Assembly: GCA_964526475.1 (NCBI GenBank) | Contig: CAZGKF010000010.1 | Location: 15,106 to 79,105 of the forward strand | DNA length: 64,000 nt | Direction: 5' to 3' | From: CAYVTV01 sp964526475 | GTDB taxonomy: Bacteria; Bacteroidota; Bacteroidia; Bacteroidales; GCA-2748055 | Part shown: one piece after another, positions 35,265 through 43,333 of the stretch | Numbering within the stretch: position 1 is the stretch's first letter | How the letters are laid out: each line of letters begins with the position of its first letter | The notes under the pieces: model-generated | The model's database searches: none | Seen by the model: only the letters and a program-made list of their open reading frames with translations | What the model was told of the DNA's origin: nothing | Program-made: the position numbers and the translations under genes

Positions 35265-36287
35265 ATGAACAAACCATTCTTTTATATAGCATGCTTTCTG
35301 TTAATATTAAATATCTCTGTTAATGCCCGGAAAGACAAATTCACAATTGTGTTTTATAATGTTGAAAATCTACTCGATACTATTAATTCTCCAGGTATTG
35401 ATGATGAGGATTTTACACCAAAAGGAGAGAAGAAATGGGATTCAGTTAAATATTATAAGAAACTGACTGATATTGCAAGGGTAATTGGATCTGTGGATCA
35501 GGAAAACCTTCCTGAAATAATCGGACTTGCAGAGATTGAAAACCGTTCGGTCTTAAAGGATCTTATCAATACCCCTACTCTGTCAAAAGGTAATTATGCA
35601 ATAATCCACGAAGATGGACCTGATCCCAGAGGTGTTGATGTTGCTTTTCTTTACCGCCGGGATAGGTTTAAATATATTTCCCACAGATCCATCAGTATCA
35701 CATTCCCTTTCGACTCAAACCTGAAAACAAGAGACATCCTGTATGTTTGTGGCACTGCACCTGACGGAAAGGATATGCATTTTTACGTCAATCACTGGAG
35801 TTCTAGACTAGGAGGTATCAGGGAAAGTGAAACTAAAAGAATGTTCTCAGCTGTGAACCTCAGGAGAGATATGGATATGCTTCTATCCAAAGATTCACGG
35901 AGCAGGATTATTATAATGGGTGATCTGAATGATGAACCTACAAATCAGAGTATTATGAATGTATTACATGCTTCCGGCAAGCGTAAAAACATCGGCCCTG
36001 CTGATCTTTATAATCTTTATTACGAGCAGCACAATCTCGGGCAGACAGGCAGCTATTATTACAGTGGAAGATGGAATATGCTGGATCAGATTATTGTTTC
36101 TTACAATCTTATCAGTCAGAAAGGAATGTATAGCTGCGGATATGAATCAGGCCAGGTATTTATGCAGGATTGGATGTTATATGAAAATAAAGATAAAGTG
36201 AAAATTCCTGCCCGCACCTACGGCGGACCTGTTTATTATGGTGGGGTAAGTGATCATCTCCCGGTATACCTTACCTTGACAAGATAA
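35265..36287 (+). CDS. Secreted endonuclease/exonuclease/phosphatase-fold hydrolase
   Basis: Member of the DNase I-like fold. N-terminal signal peptide (FFYIACFLLILNISVNAR), then VFYNVENLLDT (metal/active-site Asn-Val-Glu motif), LAEIENR, DVAFLYRRDRF, VNHWSSRLGG, MGDLNDEPTN and VSDHLPVYL, covering the expected catalytic residues. The exported location suggests a role in using extracellular nucleic acid or phosphoesters rather than repair, despite uvrB following 7 bases after it on the same strand, which makes co-transcription likely. A sphingomyelinase-like or generic phosphatase activity is also possible. Confidence 0.85.
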   Translation: MNKPFFYIACFLLILNISVNARKDKFTIVFYNVENLLDTINSPGIDDEDFTPKGEKKWDSVKYYKKLTDIARVIGSVDQENLPEIIGLAEIENRSVLKDLINTPTLSKGNYAIIHEDGPDPRGVDVAFLYRRDRFKYISHRSISITFPFDSNLKTRDILYVCGTAPDGKDMHFYVNHWSSRLGGIRESETKRMFSAVNLRRDMDMLLSKDSRSRIIIMGDLNDEPTNQSIMNVLHASGKRKNIGPADLYNLYYEQHNLGQTGSYYYSGRWNMLDQIIVSYNLISQKGMYSCGYESGQVFMQDWMLYENKDKVKIPARTYGGPVYYGGVSDHLPVYLTLTR

Positions 36288-36294
36288 CAGGCTC

Positions 36295-38325
36295 ATGGAT
36301 TTCATTCTGAGATCGGATTATAAGCCAACGGGGGATCAGCCGGAAGCAATAACACAGCTCACCGAAAGTCTGAATAGTGGAGATCCCTATCAGGTATTAC
36401 TGGGCGTAACGGGTTCCGGGAAAACTTTTACTGTTGCGAATGTAATAGCAAATGTAAACAGACCTGCTCTTGTACTTAGCCATAACAAAACCCTGGCAGC
36501 ACAGTTATATAGCGAGTTTCGCCAGTTTTTTCCTGATAATGCAGTGGAATATTTTGTTTCCTACTACGACTACTACCAGCCTGAAGCTTATCTCCCCGTA
36601 ACCGATACTTATATTGAAAAAGATTTATCTATTAATGAAGAGATAGAAAAGTTGAGACTTCGTACAACTTCAAGCCTGCTATCCGGCAGGAGAGATATTG
36701 TTGTGGTTTCATCAGTATCATGTCTTTATGGAATCGGGAACCCGGACGACTTTCACAGTAACACTCTCTTTATAAAAAAAGGAGACAGGATTGGCAGGAA
36801 TGTTATCCTGAGAAACCTCGTCGATAGCATGTATTCAAGGAATGAAACAGACCCCCGGCCAGGAACATTTCGCGTAAGGGGGGATACAGTGGATGTGTTT
36901 CTTGCATACAATGACCTCGTTTACAGGTTTGTATTTTTTGGCGACGAAATAGAGAGCATTACATCTGTCAATCCATCAACAGGACATACAATAAATGAGT
37001 TCGAAGAGGTTACTGTTTTTCCGGCTAATATTTTCGTGACCGTTAAATCCAGGCTTAAGAATGCTATTGAACAGATACAGGCAGATCTTATCCGACAGAT
37101 GGAGTTTTTCAGGGAGATCGGTAAGCCGGCAGAAGCTGATCGATTGGAGGAAAGGGTGAATTATGATCTGGAAATGATAAGGGAACTTGGTTATTGTCCC
37201 GGTATTGAAAATTATTCAAGGTATTTCGACGGCAGAAAACCCGGAACCAGGCCTTTCTGTCTTCTTGATTATTTTCCTGAAGATTTTATCATGGTTATTG
37301 ATGAATCTCACGTGACAATCCCCCAGATAAGAGCTATGCACGGAGGTGATTTCTCCAGGAAGCAGGTACTTGTTGAATATGGATTCCGTCTTCCTGCAGC
37401 TATTGATAACCGTCCTTTGAAATTTGATGAGTTTGAAGCCCTTGCAGGACAGACAATATGTGTTTCAGCTACCCCCGGGGATTATGAACTTACAAAAACC
37501 AATGGAATTATTGTGGAACAGGTCATCAGACCCACCGGTCTGTTGGACCCGGTTATTGAAGTAAGGAACAGCATGAACCAGATTGATCATCTTATTGGTG
37601 AAATTAGCAGGAGGGTTGACCTGAACGAAAGAGTTCTTGTAACCACTCTTACCAAACGCATGGCAGAAGAACTGGCAGCATACTTTACAAAACTACAGAT
37701 CAGGTGCAGGTACATACATTCTGATATTGACACACTTGACAGAGTAGAAATAATGGAGGGGCTCAGGAAAGGATTATTTGATGTGCTTGTAGGTGTCAAT
37801 CTTATCAGAGAAGGACTTGACTTGCCGGAAGTTTCTCTTGTAGCAATACTTGATGCAGATAAAGAAGGATTTCTTCGCTCTGATAAATCACTAACCCAGA
37901 CCGCCGGAAGAGCAGCCCGAAATCTTAACGGAAAAGTGATCATGTATGCTGATAAAATTACAGGATCGATGCAGCGCACAATAGATGAGACAAACAGGAG
38001 ACGTGAAAAACAGCTGAAGTACAATGAGGAAAAAGGTATTACACCCAGGCAGATAATAAAAGCAATGGTGTCAATGATGGGTAATATTAAAGAAAGTGCC
38101 GAAAAGACCGGGTTCTACAGTGGTAATGCAGATGCTGATGTGGCAGCTGATCCCATAGTAATGTATATGACACCTGAAGCACTTGAGAAAACTATTGGTA
38201 AAACCCGTAAGGATATGGAGAAAGCTGCAAAACAACTTGACTTTATTGAAGCAGCAAGACTTAGAGACGAATTGTATTCTCTGCAGAAATTGCTTGCGGA
38301 AAAGAAATCCGCTACCAGCGGATAA
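36295..38325 (+). CDS. uvrB: UvrABC excinuclease subunit B
   Basis: Damage-verifying helicase-like subunit of nucleotide excision repair. Walker A GVTGSGKTFTVANV; the DNA-clamping beta-hairpin YYDYYQPEAYLP; Walker B-type DESH in MVIDESHVTIPQIRAM; helicase motifs V/VI in GVNLIREGLDLPEVSLVAILDADKEGF and QTAGRAARN; and the C-terminal UVR domain (KDMEKAAKQLDFIEAARLRDEL) that binds UvrC. 676 residues is normal. It overlaps nothing and follows the nuclease gene closely. A 165-base spacer separates it from the cyclase-HD gene. Confidence 0.97.
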   Translation: MDFILRSDYKPTGDQPEAITQLTESLNSGDPYQVLLGVTGSGKTFTVANVIANVNRPALVLSHNKTLAAQLYSEFRQFFPDNAVEYFVSYYDYYQPEAYLPVTDTYIEKDLSINEEIEKLRLRTTSSLLSGRRDIVVVSSVSCLYGIGNPDDFHSNTLFIKKGDRIGRNVILRNLVDSMYSRNETDPRPGTFRVRGDTVDVFLAYNDLVYRFVFFGDEIESITSVNPSTGHTINEFEEVTVFPANIFVTVKSRLKNAIEQIQADLIRQMEFFREIGKPAEADRLEERVNYDLEMIRELGYCPGIENYSRYFDGRKPGTRPFCLLDYFPEDFIMVIDESHVTIPQIRAMHGGDFSRKQVLVEYGFRLPAAIDNRPLKFDEFEALAGQTICVSATPGDYELTKTNGIIVEQVIRPTGLLDPVIEVRNSMNQIDHLIGEISRRVDLNERVLVTTLTKRMAEELAAYFTKLQIRCRYIHSDIDTLDRVEIMEGLRKGLFDVLVGVNLIREGLDLPEVSLVAILDADKEGFLRSDKSLTQTAGRAARNLNGKVIMYADKITGSMQRTIDETNRRREKQLKYNEEKGITPRQIIKAMVSMMGNIKESAEKTGFYSGNADADVAADPIVMYMTPEALEKTIGKTRKDMEKAAKQLDFIEAARLRDELYSLQKLLAEKKSATSG

Positions 38326-38490
38326 TGCATCTTTTTACCATTCCTGAAGATGCCTCCCGGTTTTGACGCATGTATCAGTGTTTACAAAAATTTTACATAT
38401 CTTAAGCATAAAATGTTATATTTACAATGAAGATGGTAAGTTTGAGAAAATATTACAGAGAAAATACACAACTTTTAATTTTTTGATAAT

Positions 38491-39903
38491 ATGGATGAAG
38501 GAAGCCATGATCTTCTTAAAAGGGTTTCAGGTCTGGTAAAGCAGATACAGGATGTTATTGAGGAAAATGAACGATTGAAGAAGTCGGTTCAGAAACTCAG
38601 TGAAGAGAATGAAGAGCAAAAAGCTTTGCTGGAGAAGGTCTCTCCCGAAATCATTGAAGAGGGGAAAAAATACATTGAAAGGCCATCAGCTCTCAGATTT
38701 GATATAGTTACAGTGTTATACGGGAATATTCATGGGTTCACTAATATTATAGGGCATGATAATTCTCAGATGTTTGTGGATGAACTGGATGATATTATGA
38801 TATATTTTGACTCCATATTAAAGAAATACAATATCCACAAAATCAGAACTATTGGTGACACATATATGACAGCGGGAGGGATCCCTGTTAAGAATATTAC
38901 AAATCCTATTCAGGTTGTAATGGCAGCCCTGGAGATGCAGAAACATCTGAATGACTTACCCTCGGAAACAGGTCGTGATCAGAAAATCTGGGACTTACGC
39001 CTGGGAATTCATACAGGACCGGTTACAGCTTCTATAAGCGGAAAGAAGAAGATATCCTATGATATTAAAGGTGATACTGTAAATATGGCCAGTCGCATGG
39101 AAGCATACAGTAAAGATGGAAAGGTGCTTATTTCCGGTATGACATATGAGCTTGTGAAAGAAATATTTAATTGTGTGTATTACGGGAAGATGCCGGTGAA
39201 ATATAAAGCCGAACTGGACCTTTATGTTGTAGAAGGTTTAAAGCCTGAGTTCTCACTTGACAAAGAAGGTATTTCACCTAATGAATTGTTTCATACTAAA
39301 TTCAAACTCGTTCAGTTTACAGATATACAGGAAATTATTCTTGAGAAACTGGAGAAGGGATTGCCATCGTATCTCTATTACCATAATGTTAAACATACCG
39401 TAGATGTGGTTACGGAGGTTGAACTGATAGGCTGGGCAGAAGGCCTCGACGATGAGGAAATATTGCTGTTAAAGACAGCAGCCTTATTTCATGATGCAGG
39501 GCATATAGTTGGATATGACGACCATGAATATCAGGGTACTCTGATGGCAAAAGAATTTCTTCCTGACTATGGCTATTCGGAGAAACAGATAAACCGGATT
39601 TGCGATATAATCATGGCTACCCGGATGCCTCCCAAACCTAAAGATCTGCTTCAGGAGATAATCTGTGACTCTGATCTTGATTATCTGGGCAGGTCTGATA
39701 TGATCCCTGTTTCCAATACTTTGTACCGGGAACTGAAAGAACAGAACAAGATTGGAACACTTAAGGAATGGAATACCTTACAGCTGAAATTTCTTTCCGG
39801 GCATCAGTACTTTACAAAGACTGCTCAGGCACTGAGGGAGGTTAACAAGCGTACACAGATTGATCGTATCAGAAAGTTAATTGATGAGGATACCGGAGAG
39901 TAA
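38491..39903 (+). CDS. Class III adenylate/guanylate cyclase domain fused to an HD/PDEase-like domain
   Basis: Soluble 470-residue protein with three parts. Residues 7-55 form a heptad-like coiled coil. Residues 66-250 are a class III nucleotide cyclase: second metal Asp in TIGDTYM (Asp123), purine-recognition Lys117 and Asp191 (adenylate-like), transition-state Asn198 and Arg202 in DTVNMASRM. The first metal Asp is replaced by Asn79 (LYGNIHGFT; usual FADIxGFT). Residues 280-460 are an HD domain with YHNVKHTVDV (298-307), ALFHDAGH (331-338) and ICDSDLDYLG (391-400), very like the HNxxH / HDxxH pattern of class I cyclic-nucleotide phosphodiesterases. It could make and degrade, or only sense and degrade, a cyclic nucleotide. 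No membrane segment. Transcribed alone. Confidence 0.82.
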   Translation: MDEGSHDLLKRVSGLVKQIQDVIEENERLKKSVQKLSEENEEQKALLEKVSPEIIEEGKKYIERPSALRFDIVTVLYGNIHGFTNIIGHDNSQMFVDELDDIMIYFDSILKKYNIHKIRTIGDTYMTAGGIPVKNITNPIQVVMAALEMQKHLNDLPSETGRDQKIWDLRLGIHTGPVTASISGKKKISYDIKGDTVNMASRMEAYSKDGKVLISGMTYELVKEIFNCVYYGKMPVKYKAELDLYVVEGLKPEFSLDKEGISPNELFHTKFKLVQFTDIQEIILEKLEKGLPSYLYYHNVKHTVDVVTEVELIGWAEGLDDEEILLLKTAALFHDAGHIVGYDDHEYQGTLMAKEFLPDYGYSEKQINRICDIIMATRMPPKPKDLLQEIICDSDLDYLGRSDMIPVSNTLYRELKEQNKIGTLKEWNTLQLKFLSGHQYFTKTAQALREVNKRTQIDRIRKLIDEDTGE

Positions 39904-39932
39904 GCTATTAAATCCTTCCCTGCAGCAAAGAA

Positions 39933-40145
39933 TCACACACTTTCTTGTGTCTTTATATTTTTTAGCCCTGCATTAATTGCAGCATCAACAACTTCCCTGT
40001 ACTCGTCCATTGTAATAGCTCTTGATACCTCTGAGCCTGTTCTTTTTACACTCTCGTGGACAAAGATCACAGGAAGACATCCTAGACCATAAATATTTCC
40101 AGCGTTTCTGCAATTCTCCATTGTGCGGTTTAATATGGAAGTCAT
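39933..40145 (-). pseudogene. C-terminal scrap of a radical-SAM (PflA-like) protein
   Basis: The last 40 of 70 residues (SEVSRAITMDEYREVVDAAINAGLKNI) look like the C-terminus of putative pyruvate formate-lyase activating enzyme-type radical-SAM proteins, which normally exceed 300 residues. No CxxxCxxC cluster motif or upstream coding frame remains: an in-frame stop follows shortly upstream, and then the palindromic repeats begin. I read it as a decayed remnant; a genuine small protein is less likely but not excluded. Confidence 0.4.
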
Positions 40146-40180
40146 CCTAACAAAAATAAATAATTGCTTAATCTAATACT

Positions 40181-40241
40181 ACCCCTAAATCCCCTAGGGG
40201 ACTTTACTCATAATACCCCTAAATCCCCCAAGGGGGACTTT
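40181..40241. repeat. Two tandem palindromic intergenic repeats
   Basis: Two near-identical units, ACCCCTAAATCCCC followed by a complementary GGGG and ACTTT (40181-40205 and 40215-40241). Each folds into a C4-5/G4-5 hairpin; the second has CCCCC-AA-GGGGG. The surrounding gap between the radical-SAM scrap and the next gene (about 40146-40531) holds nothing else I can identify. REP-like repeat or bidirectional terminator. Confidence 0.65.
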
Positions 40242-40531
40242 TAAGCCGTTGTATAACAGCTACATGAATTTGATAATCACATTATCAATATAATTTTCAG
40301 CGAATTAATATAGAAGTCTATCCTTTGTTTAGTTCTCCCAATGTGGAGTAAGAGAGGGGAAAAAAGGCAGGTTAACTGTAATATTTGTTTTTTTAATTTA
40401 TTCCTCAAAGCGCACAAGCAGTTTATTTAGTATTTCAAAAGCAGAAGTTCCGGTTGAAAGGGATAATAATAAATTTTTAGATATATTTATGATTGTTTAA
40501 TTTATTTAATCTTAATTTCTCCTTTTCGAAG

Positions 40532-41305
40532 ATGCGAAATATATTCATACAACTTCTATTGTTACTGAGTTATTCAGCATCAGCCGCAATTGCAGATTCA
40601 GCCGGACATATTTATTCAGGTTTTCAAATCCATTACGGCTTTATAATACCTCATTCAAAGGCCATACAGGATATTTCTGATACTAATCCAATAGGTTTTG
40701 AATTAAACAGGAGCAAACTGAGAACTTCATTAAGGGATTGGCAGGTTTTTAATGCTTACTGGATATCCGGTATGGAAGCAAGATATTTTAACTTCCAGAA
40801 TCCTGAGATACTTGGAGGAGTATTCGATTTATCAGTGTTTGCCGAGCCTGTAATAAGGCATAGGAATAATTATCTGTTTACCATTCGCGGAGGGGCAGGG
40901 GTTTCCTACCATACAAAAATATACGATGAGTTGGAAAACCCATTGAATCAGTTTTTTAGTTCAAGGATTAGTTTTCCTCTTTTTGTGGATGCAAGGATTA
41001 AATACAGAGTCAGCAGCCAGACTTTTCTTACTCTTTCAGCCTGCTATAATCACATCTCAAACGGTGGGGTAAGACAGCCCAATAAGGGTATGAATTTCCC
41101 TACACTATCTGCCGGATTTGAGCGATATCATAAACCAATTCCTGTTTTAAATAATGATTTCATATCCATTGACAGGGAAAGCGAGTCTGCAACATTTTTT
41201 CTTTTTCAGGCTTTAGCGAGCATAAAAGTTTTAGGAGAAAAGAATGGGTATCCGGAAAAAGCCAGATTTATTTATGGTTTGCACAGCAGGATAATTGTTT
41301 GTTGA
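40532..41305 (+). CDS. Acyloxyacyl hydrolase / PagL-like lipid A 3-O-deacylase, probably C-terminally truncated
   Basis: Outer-membrane barrel of the lipid A deacylase family. From ATG 40532 it begins with a signal peptide (MRNIFIQLLLLLSYSASA); a TTG upstream extends the frame but spoils this. Family landmarks: GFIIPHSK near the N-terminus and the active-site segment YNHISNGGVRQPNKGMNFP, where the His and Ser of PagL-type enzymes are present. From memory, Bacteroidota members run to roughly 350-390 residues; this one stops at 257, just where the second half should start (ARFIYGLHSR), and ends in an unrelated hydrophobic tail (IIVC). Intergenic DNA, a promoter and a tRNA follow directly, so I infer loss of the 3' third by rearrangement. 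Confidence 0.65.
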   Translation: MRNIFIQLLLLLSYSASAAIADSAGHIYSGFQIHYGFIIPHSKAIQDISDTNPIGFELNRSKLRTSLRDWQVFNAYWISGMEARYFNFQNPEILGGVFDLSVFAEPVIRHRNNYLFTIRGGAGVSYHTKIYDELENPLNQFFSSRISFPLFVDARIKYRVSSQTFLTLSACYNHISNGGVRQPNKGMNFPTLSAGFERYHKPIPVLNNDFISIDRESESATFFLFQALASIKVLGEKNGYPEKARFIYGLHSRIIVC

Positions 41306-41328
41306 TTGAATGGTTTTTTATACATTTG
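41298..41328 (+). promoter_or_regulatory. Consensus Bacteroidota promoter upstream of tRNA-Pro
   Basis: TTTG (41298-41301), exactly 19 bases, TACATTTG (41321-41328): a perfect match to TTTG/TAnnTTTG. Its expected start site is about 80 bases before the mature tRNA, overlapping the very end of the truncated deacylase gene. Confidence 0.6.
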
Positions 41329-41415
41329 CAGTCCAAATACAAAGAAACGATCTTTCTTCGGCGTATCGTTCTGTAAGCTTGAAGGTCGGAGGTTCAAAGA
41401 GAGTGAAAAATAAAT

Positions 41416-41489
41416 CGGGGTGTGGCGCAGTTGGCTAGCGTACTTGCATGGGGTGCAAGGGGTCGGAAGTTCGAGTCTTCTCACCCCGA
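41416..41489 (+). tRNA. tRNA-Pro (anticodon GGG)
   Basis: Full cloverleaf of 74 nt: acceptor stem CGGGGTG/CACCCCG perfectly paired, D arm GCGC/GCGT with loop AGTTGGCTA, anticodon stem CTTGC/GCAAG with loop ATGGGGT (anticodon GGG, decodes CCC and CCU), variable loop GGGTC, T arm GGAAG-TTCGAGT-CTTCT, discriminator A. CCA is not encoded. It marks the boundary between the truncated deacylase gene and the AbiE-type cassette. Confidence 0.97.
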
Positions 41490-41650
41490 CAATATTATTA
41501 TTGGTTCACAATAAGTTAGAGACATTTTTATGAACTTTTTATGAACCAACGAGATGAGAATAGATCAAATCCTGATGATTTATTCTCATAGTTTTTACAA
41601 ATTGAACCCTCCATATAAATTGACCGATGGAGAGTTTTTTTATGCTGTAA

Positions 41651-41682
41651 TTTGTTTTTGTTTCCATAATGCACTATATTTG
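41651..41682 (+). promoter_or_regulatory. Consensus promoter of the AbiE-type toxin-antitoxin pair
   Basis: TTTG (41651-41654), 20 bases, TATATTTG (41675-41682), an excellent TTTG/TAnnTTTG match ending 18 bases before ATG 41701. It lies inside the longest open frame, which argues that translation begins at 41701 and not at 41554. Confidence 0.55.
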
Positions 41683-41700
41683 ATGCATAATAGAAATAAA

Positions 41701-42318
41701 ATGAGTTTCATTGAATTCAGAAAGAGGTTTCTATCTCTGGTATGTTTTACCACAAACCAGGTGTATGCATCGTATCCTGCGTTTAACAGGAACAATCTGG
41801 TAAACTGGGTTAAGCAGGGTTACATCATCCGGCTTCGGCAAGGTTATTATGCCTTCCCTGAATACACGGAGTCAACAGATTTTGCACTCTATTTTGCTAA
41901 CATAATTTACAAGCCCTCTTACATATCATTACATACGGCTTTGTCATTTTATGGGATTATCCCCGAGGCCATACCTTTTATTACAAGCGTGACAACTTTG
42001 AAGACAAAAACATTTAGCAATGATTTCGGTGAGTATTCATATAAAAATATCAAGCCTGAGATGATGTTCGGATATGATCTGAAGGAGTTGGAGGGTGGCA
42101 GACGGATAATGTTCGCCACACCGGAGAAGGCATTAATAGACTTGCTCTATCTTTATTCATTTTATAATACAGAACGTGAACTTGAAGAGCTACGTTTCGA
42201 TGAATCATATATGGTGGATGATTTTAATGCGGAAAGATTAACGGAATTCTCTGATCGTATTGGTAGTAAAGCACTCAGTAATCGAATAGATATGCTAAGA
42301 AAAGTACATAACCTTTAG
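41701..42318 (+). CDS. AbiEi-like antitoxin/transcriptional regulator (type IV toxin-antitoxin)
   Basis: Antitoxin and likely autorepressor of an AbiE-like pair. From ATG 41701 the N-terminal 60 residues form a winged helix (FTTNQVYASYPAFNRNNLVNWVKQGYIIRLRQGYYAF), followed by the AbiEi C-terminal domain (SLHTALSFYGIIPEAIPFITSVTTLKTKTF, MFATPEKALIDLLYLYSF). An upstream start at 41554 would add 49 residues unlike the family and place the promoter inside the gene. The toxin gene follows after 10 bases. In known AbiE systems the antitoxin does not bind the toxin protein but opposes its effect and binds DNA repeats at its own promoter. Confidence 0.8.
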   Translation: MSFIEFRKRFLSLVCFTTNQVYASYPAFNRNNLVNWVKQGYIIRLRQGYYAFPEYTESTDFALYFANIIYKPSYISLHTALSFYGIIPEAIPFITSVTTLKTKTFSNDFGEYSYKNIKPEMMFGYDLKELEGGRRIMFATPEKALIDLLYLYSFYNTERELEELRFDESYMVDDFNAERLTEFSDRIGSKALSNRIDMLRKVHNL

Positions 42319-42328
42319 TAAGAATCAT

Positions 42329-43141
42329 ATGGTAGTCCTGAACTTAATAAAGAATTATTTTCCCGAGCAAATCAGGGGGAATACACTTCTTGGTAAAAGC
42401 ATGATGAAAGAATATATTCAATTGTCAATTCTCGACTACCTGTCCACAACACAATACATCCGTAAGCTTATATTCATTGGCGGTACCAACCTTCGTCTGG
42501 TAAAGGGAATAGACAGATTCTCAGAAGATCTGGACTTTGACAGTAAGGAGATAAACAAAGATGAATTCATGCAAATGAGTGATGATGTCATGCATTTCCT
42601 CAAAAGAAACGGATATAAAGTAGAAACTAAGGACAAGGATAGTCCTAAACTTACGGCATTCAGAAGAAACATTTACTTTCCAAATTTCCTTTTTGATATA
42701 GGACTTTCAGGTCACAGAGATGAAAGGTTCCTTATAAAAATTGAAGCTCAGGATCAGGGAGTAACATATACCCGGGAAATAAAAAATATAAAGGGTTGCG
42801 GGTTTTACTTTCCATTCCCTGTACCTTCTGATGCTGTACTTTGTGCAATGAAAATGACAGCCCTTTTAGAAAGAGGAAAGGGTCGGGATTTCTACGACCT
42901 TATGTTTCTATTGGGTCAAACGAAGCCTGATTATAACTTCCTTGCAAAAAGGACCGGTATTAAAAATGCAGCTGAGTTAAAGGCTGAAGTTAAAAAGCGC
43001 ATTAGGATTACTGACTTGAAAATCAAAACCAAAGATTTTGAACATCTACTGTTCAATAAAGAAAACAACAAACGCATACTCAGATTTGAAGAATTTTTTG
43101 AAGAGAGTATTCTGTCATCGAATGGGGGCATTACGATTTAA
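42329..43141 (+). CDS. AbiEii-like nucleotidyltransferase toxin
   Basis: Toxin partner of the AbiE-type pair; AbiEii proteins are DNA polymerase beta-fold nucleotidyltransferases that block growth during phage infection, reported for relatives to act on tRNA or other nucleotide acceptors. Motif I is IGGTNLRLVKG (50-60), motif II SEDLDFD (65-71) with the metal-binding Asp pair, and a later RGKGRDFYDLMFLLG segment matches the conserved C-terminal motif. 270 residues is typical. It follows the antitoxin by 10 bases. All expected catalytic residues are present, so I infer an active toxin. Confidence 0.85.
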   Translation: MVVLNLIKNYFPEQIRGNTLLGKSMMKEYIQLSILDYLSTTQYIRKLIFIGGTNLRLVKGIDRFSEDLDFDSKEINKDEFMQMSDDVMHFLKRNGYKVETKDKDSPKLTAFRRNIYFPNFLFDIGLSGHRDERFLIKIEAQDQGVTYTREIKNIKGCGFYFPFPVPSDAVLCAMKMTALLERGKGRDFYDLMFLLGQTKPDYNFLAKRTGIKNAAELKAEVKKRIRITDLKIKTKDFEHLLFNKENNKRILRFEEFFEESILSSNGGITI

Positions 43142-43333
43142 GGATAAATTTGATGGGTCATTCTTGAATGACAATAAAGATTTTTCTCCTCCCTGGACTT
43201 CAATACGAGAATTGGAGCAAATTAGCTTAAGGTTAGAAGATGATGATGCAATTGAATACTCTGAATATCTTAAATGGTTACTTGTATGTACCTTTGAATT
43301 CAGGTTCTCTTACCTACATATAGATTTATTAAT

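Noticed and set aside
41554..41700. N-terminal extension of the AbiEi-like antitoxin
   Set aside because: Contains the promoter and encodes residues unlike the family; start moved to 41701.
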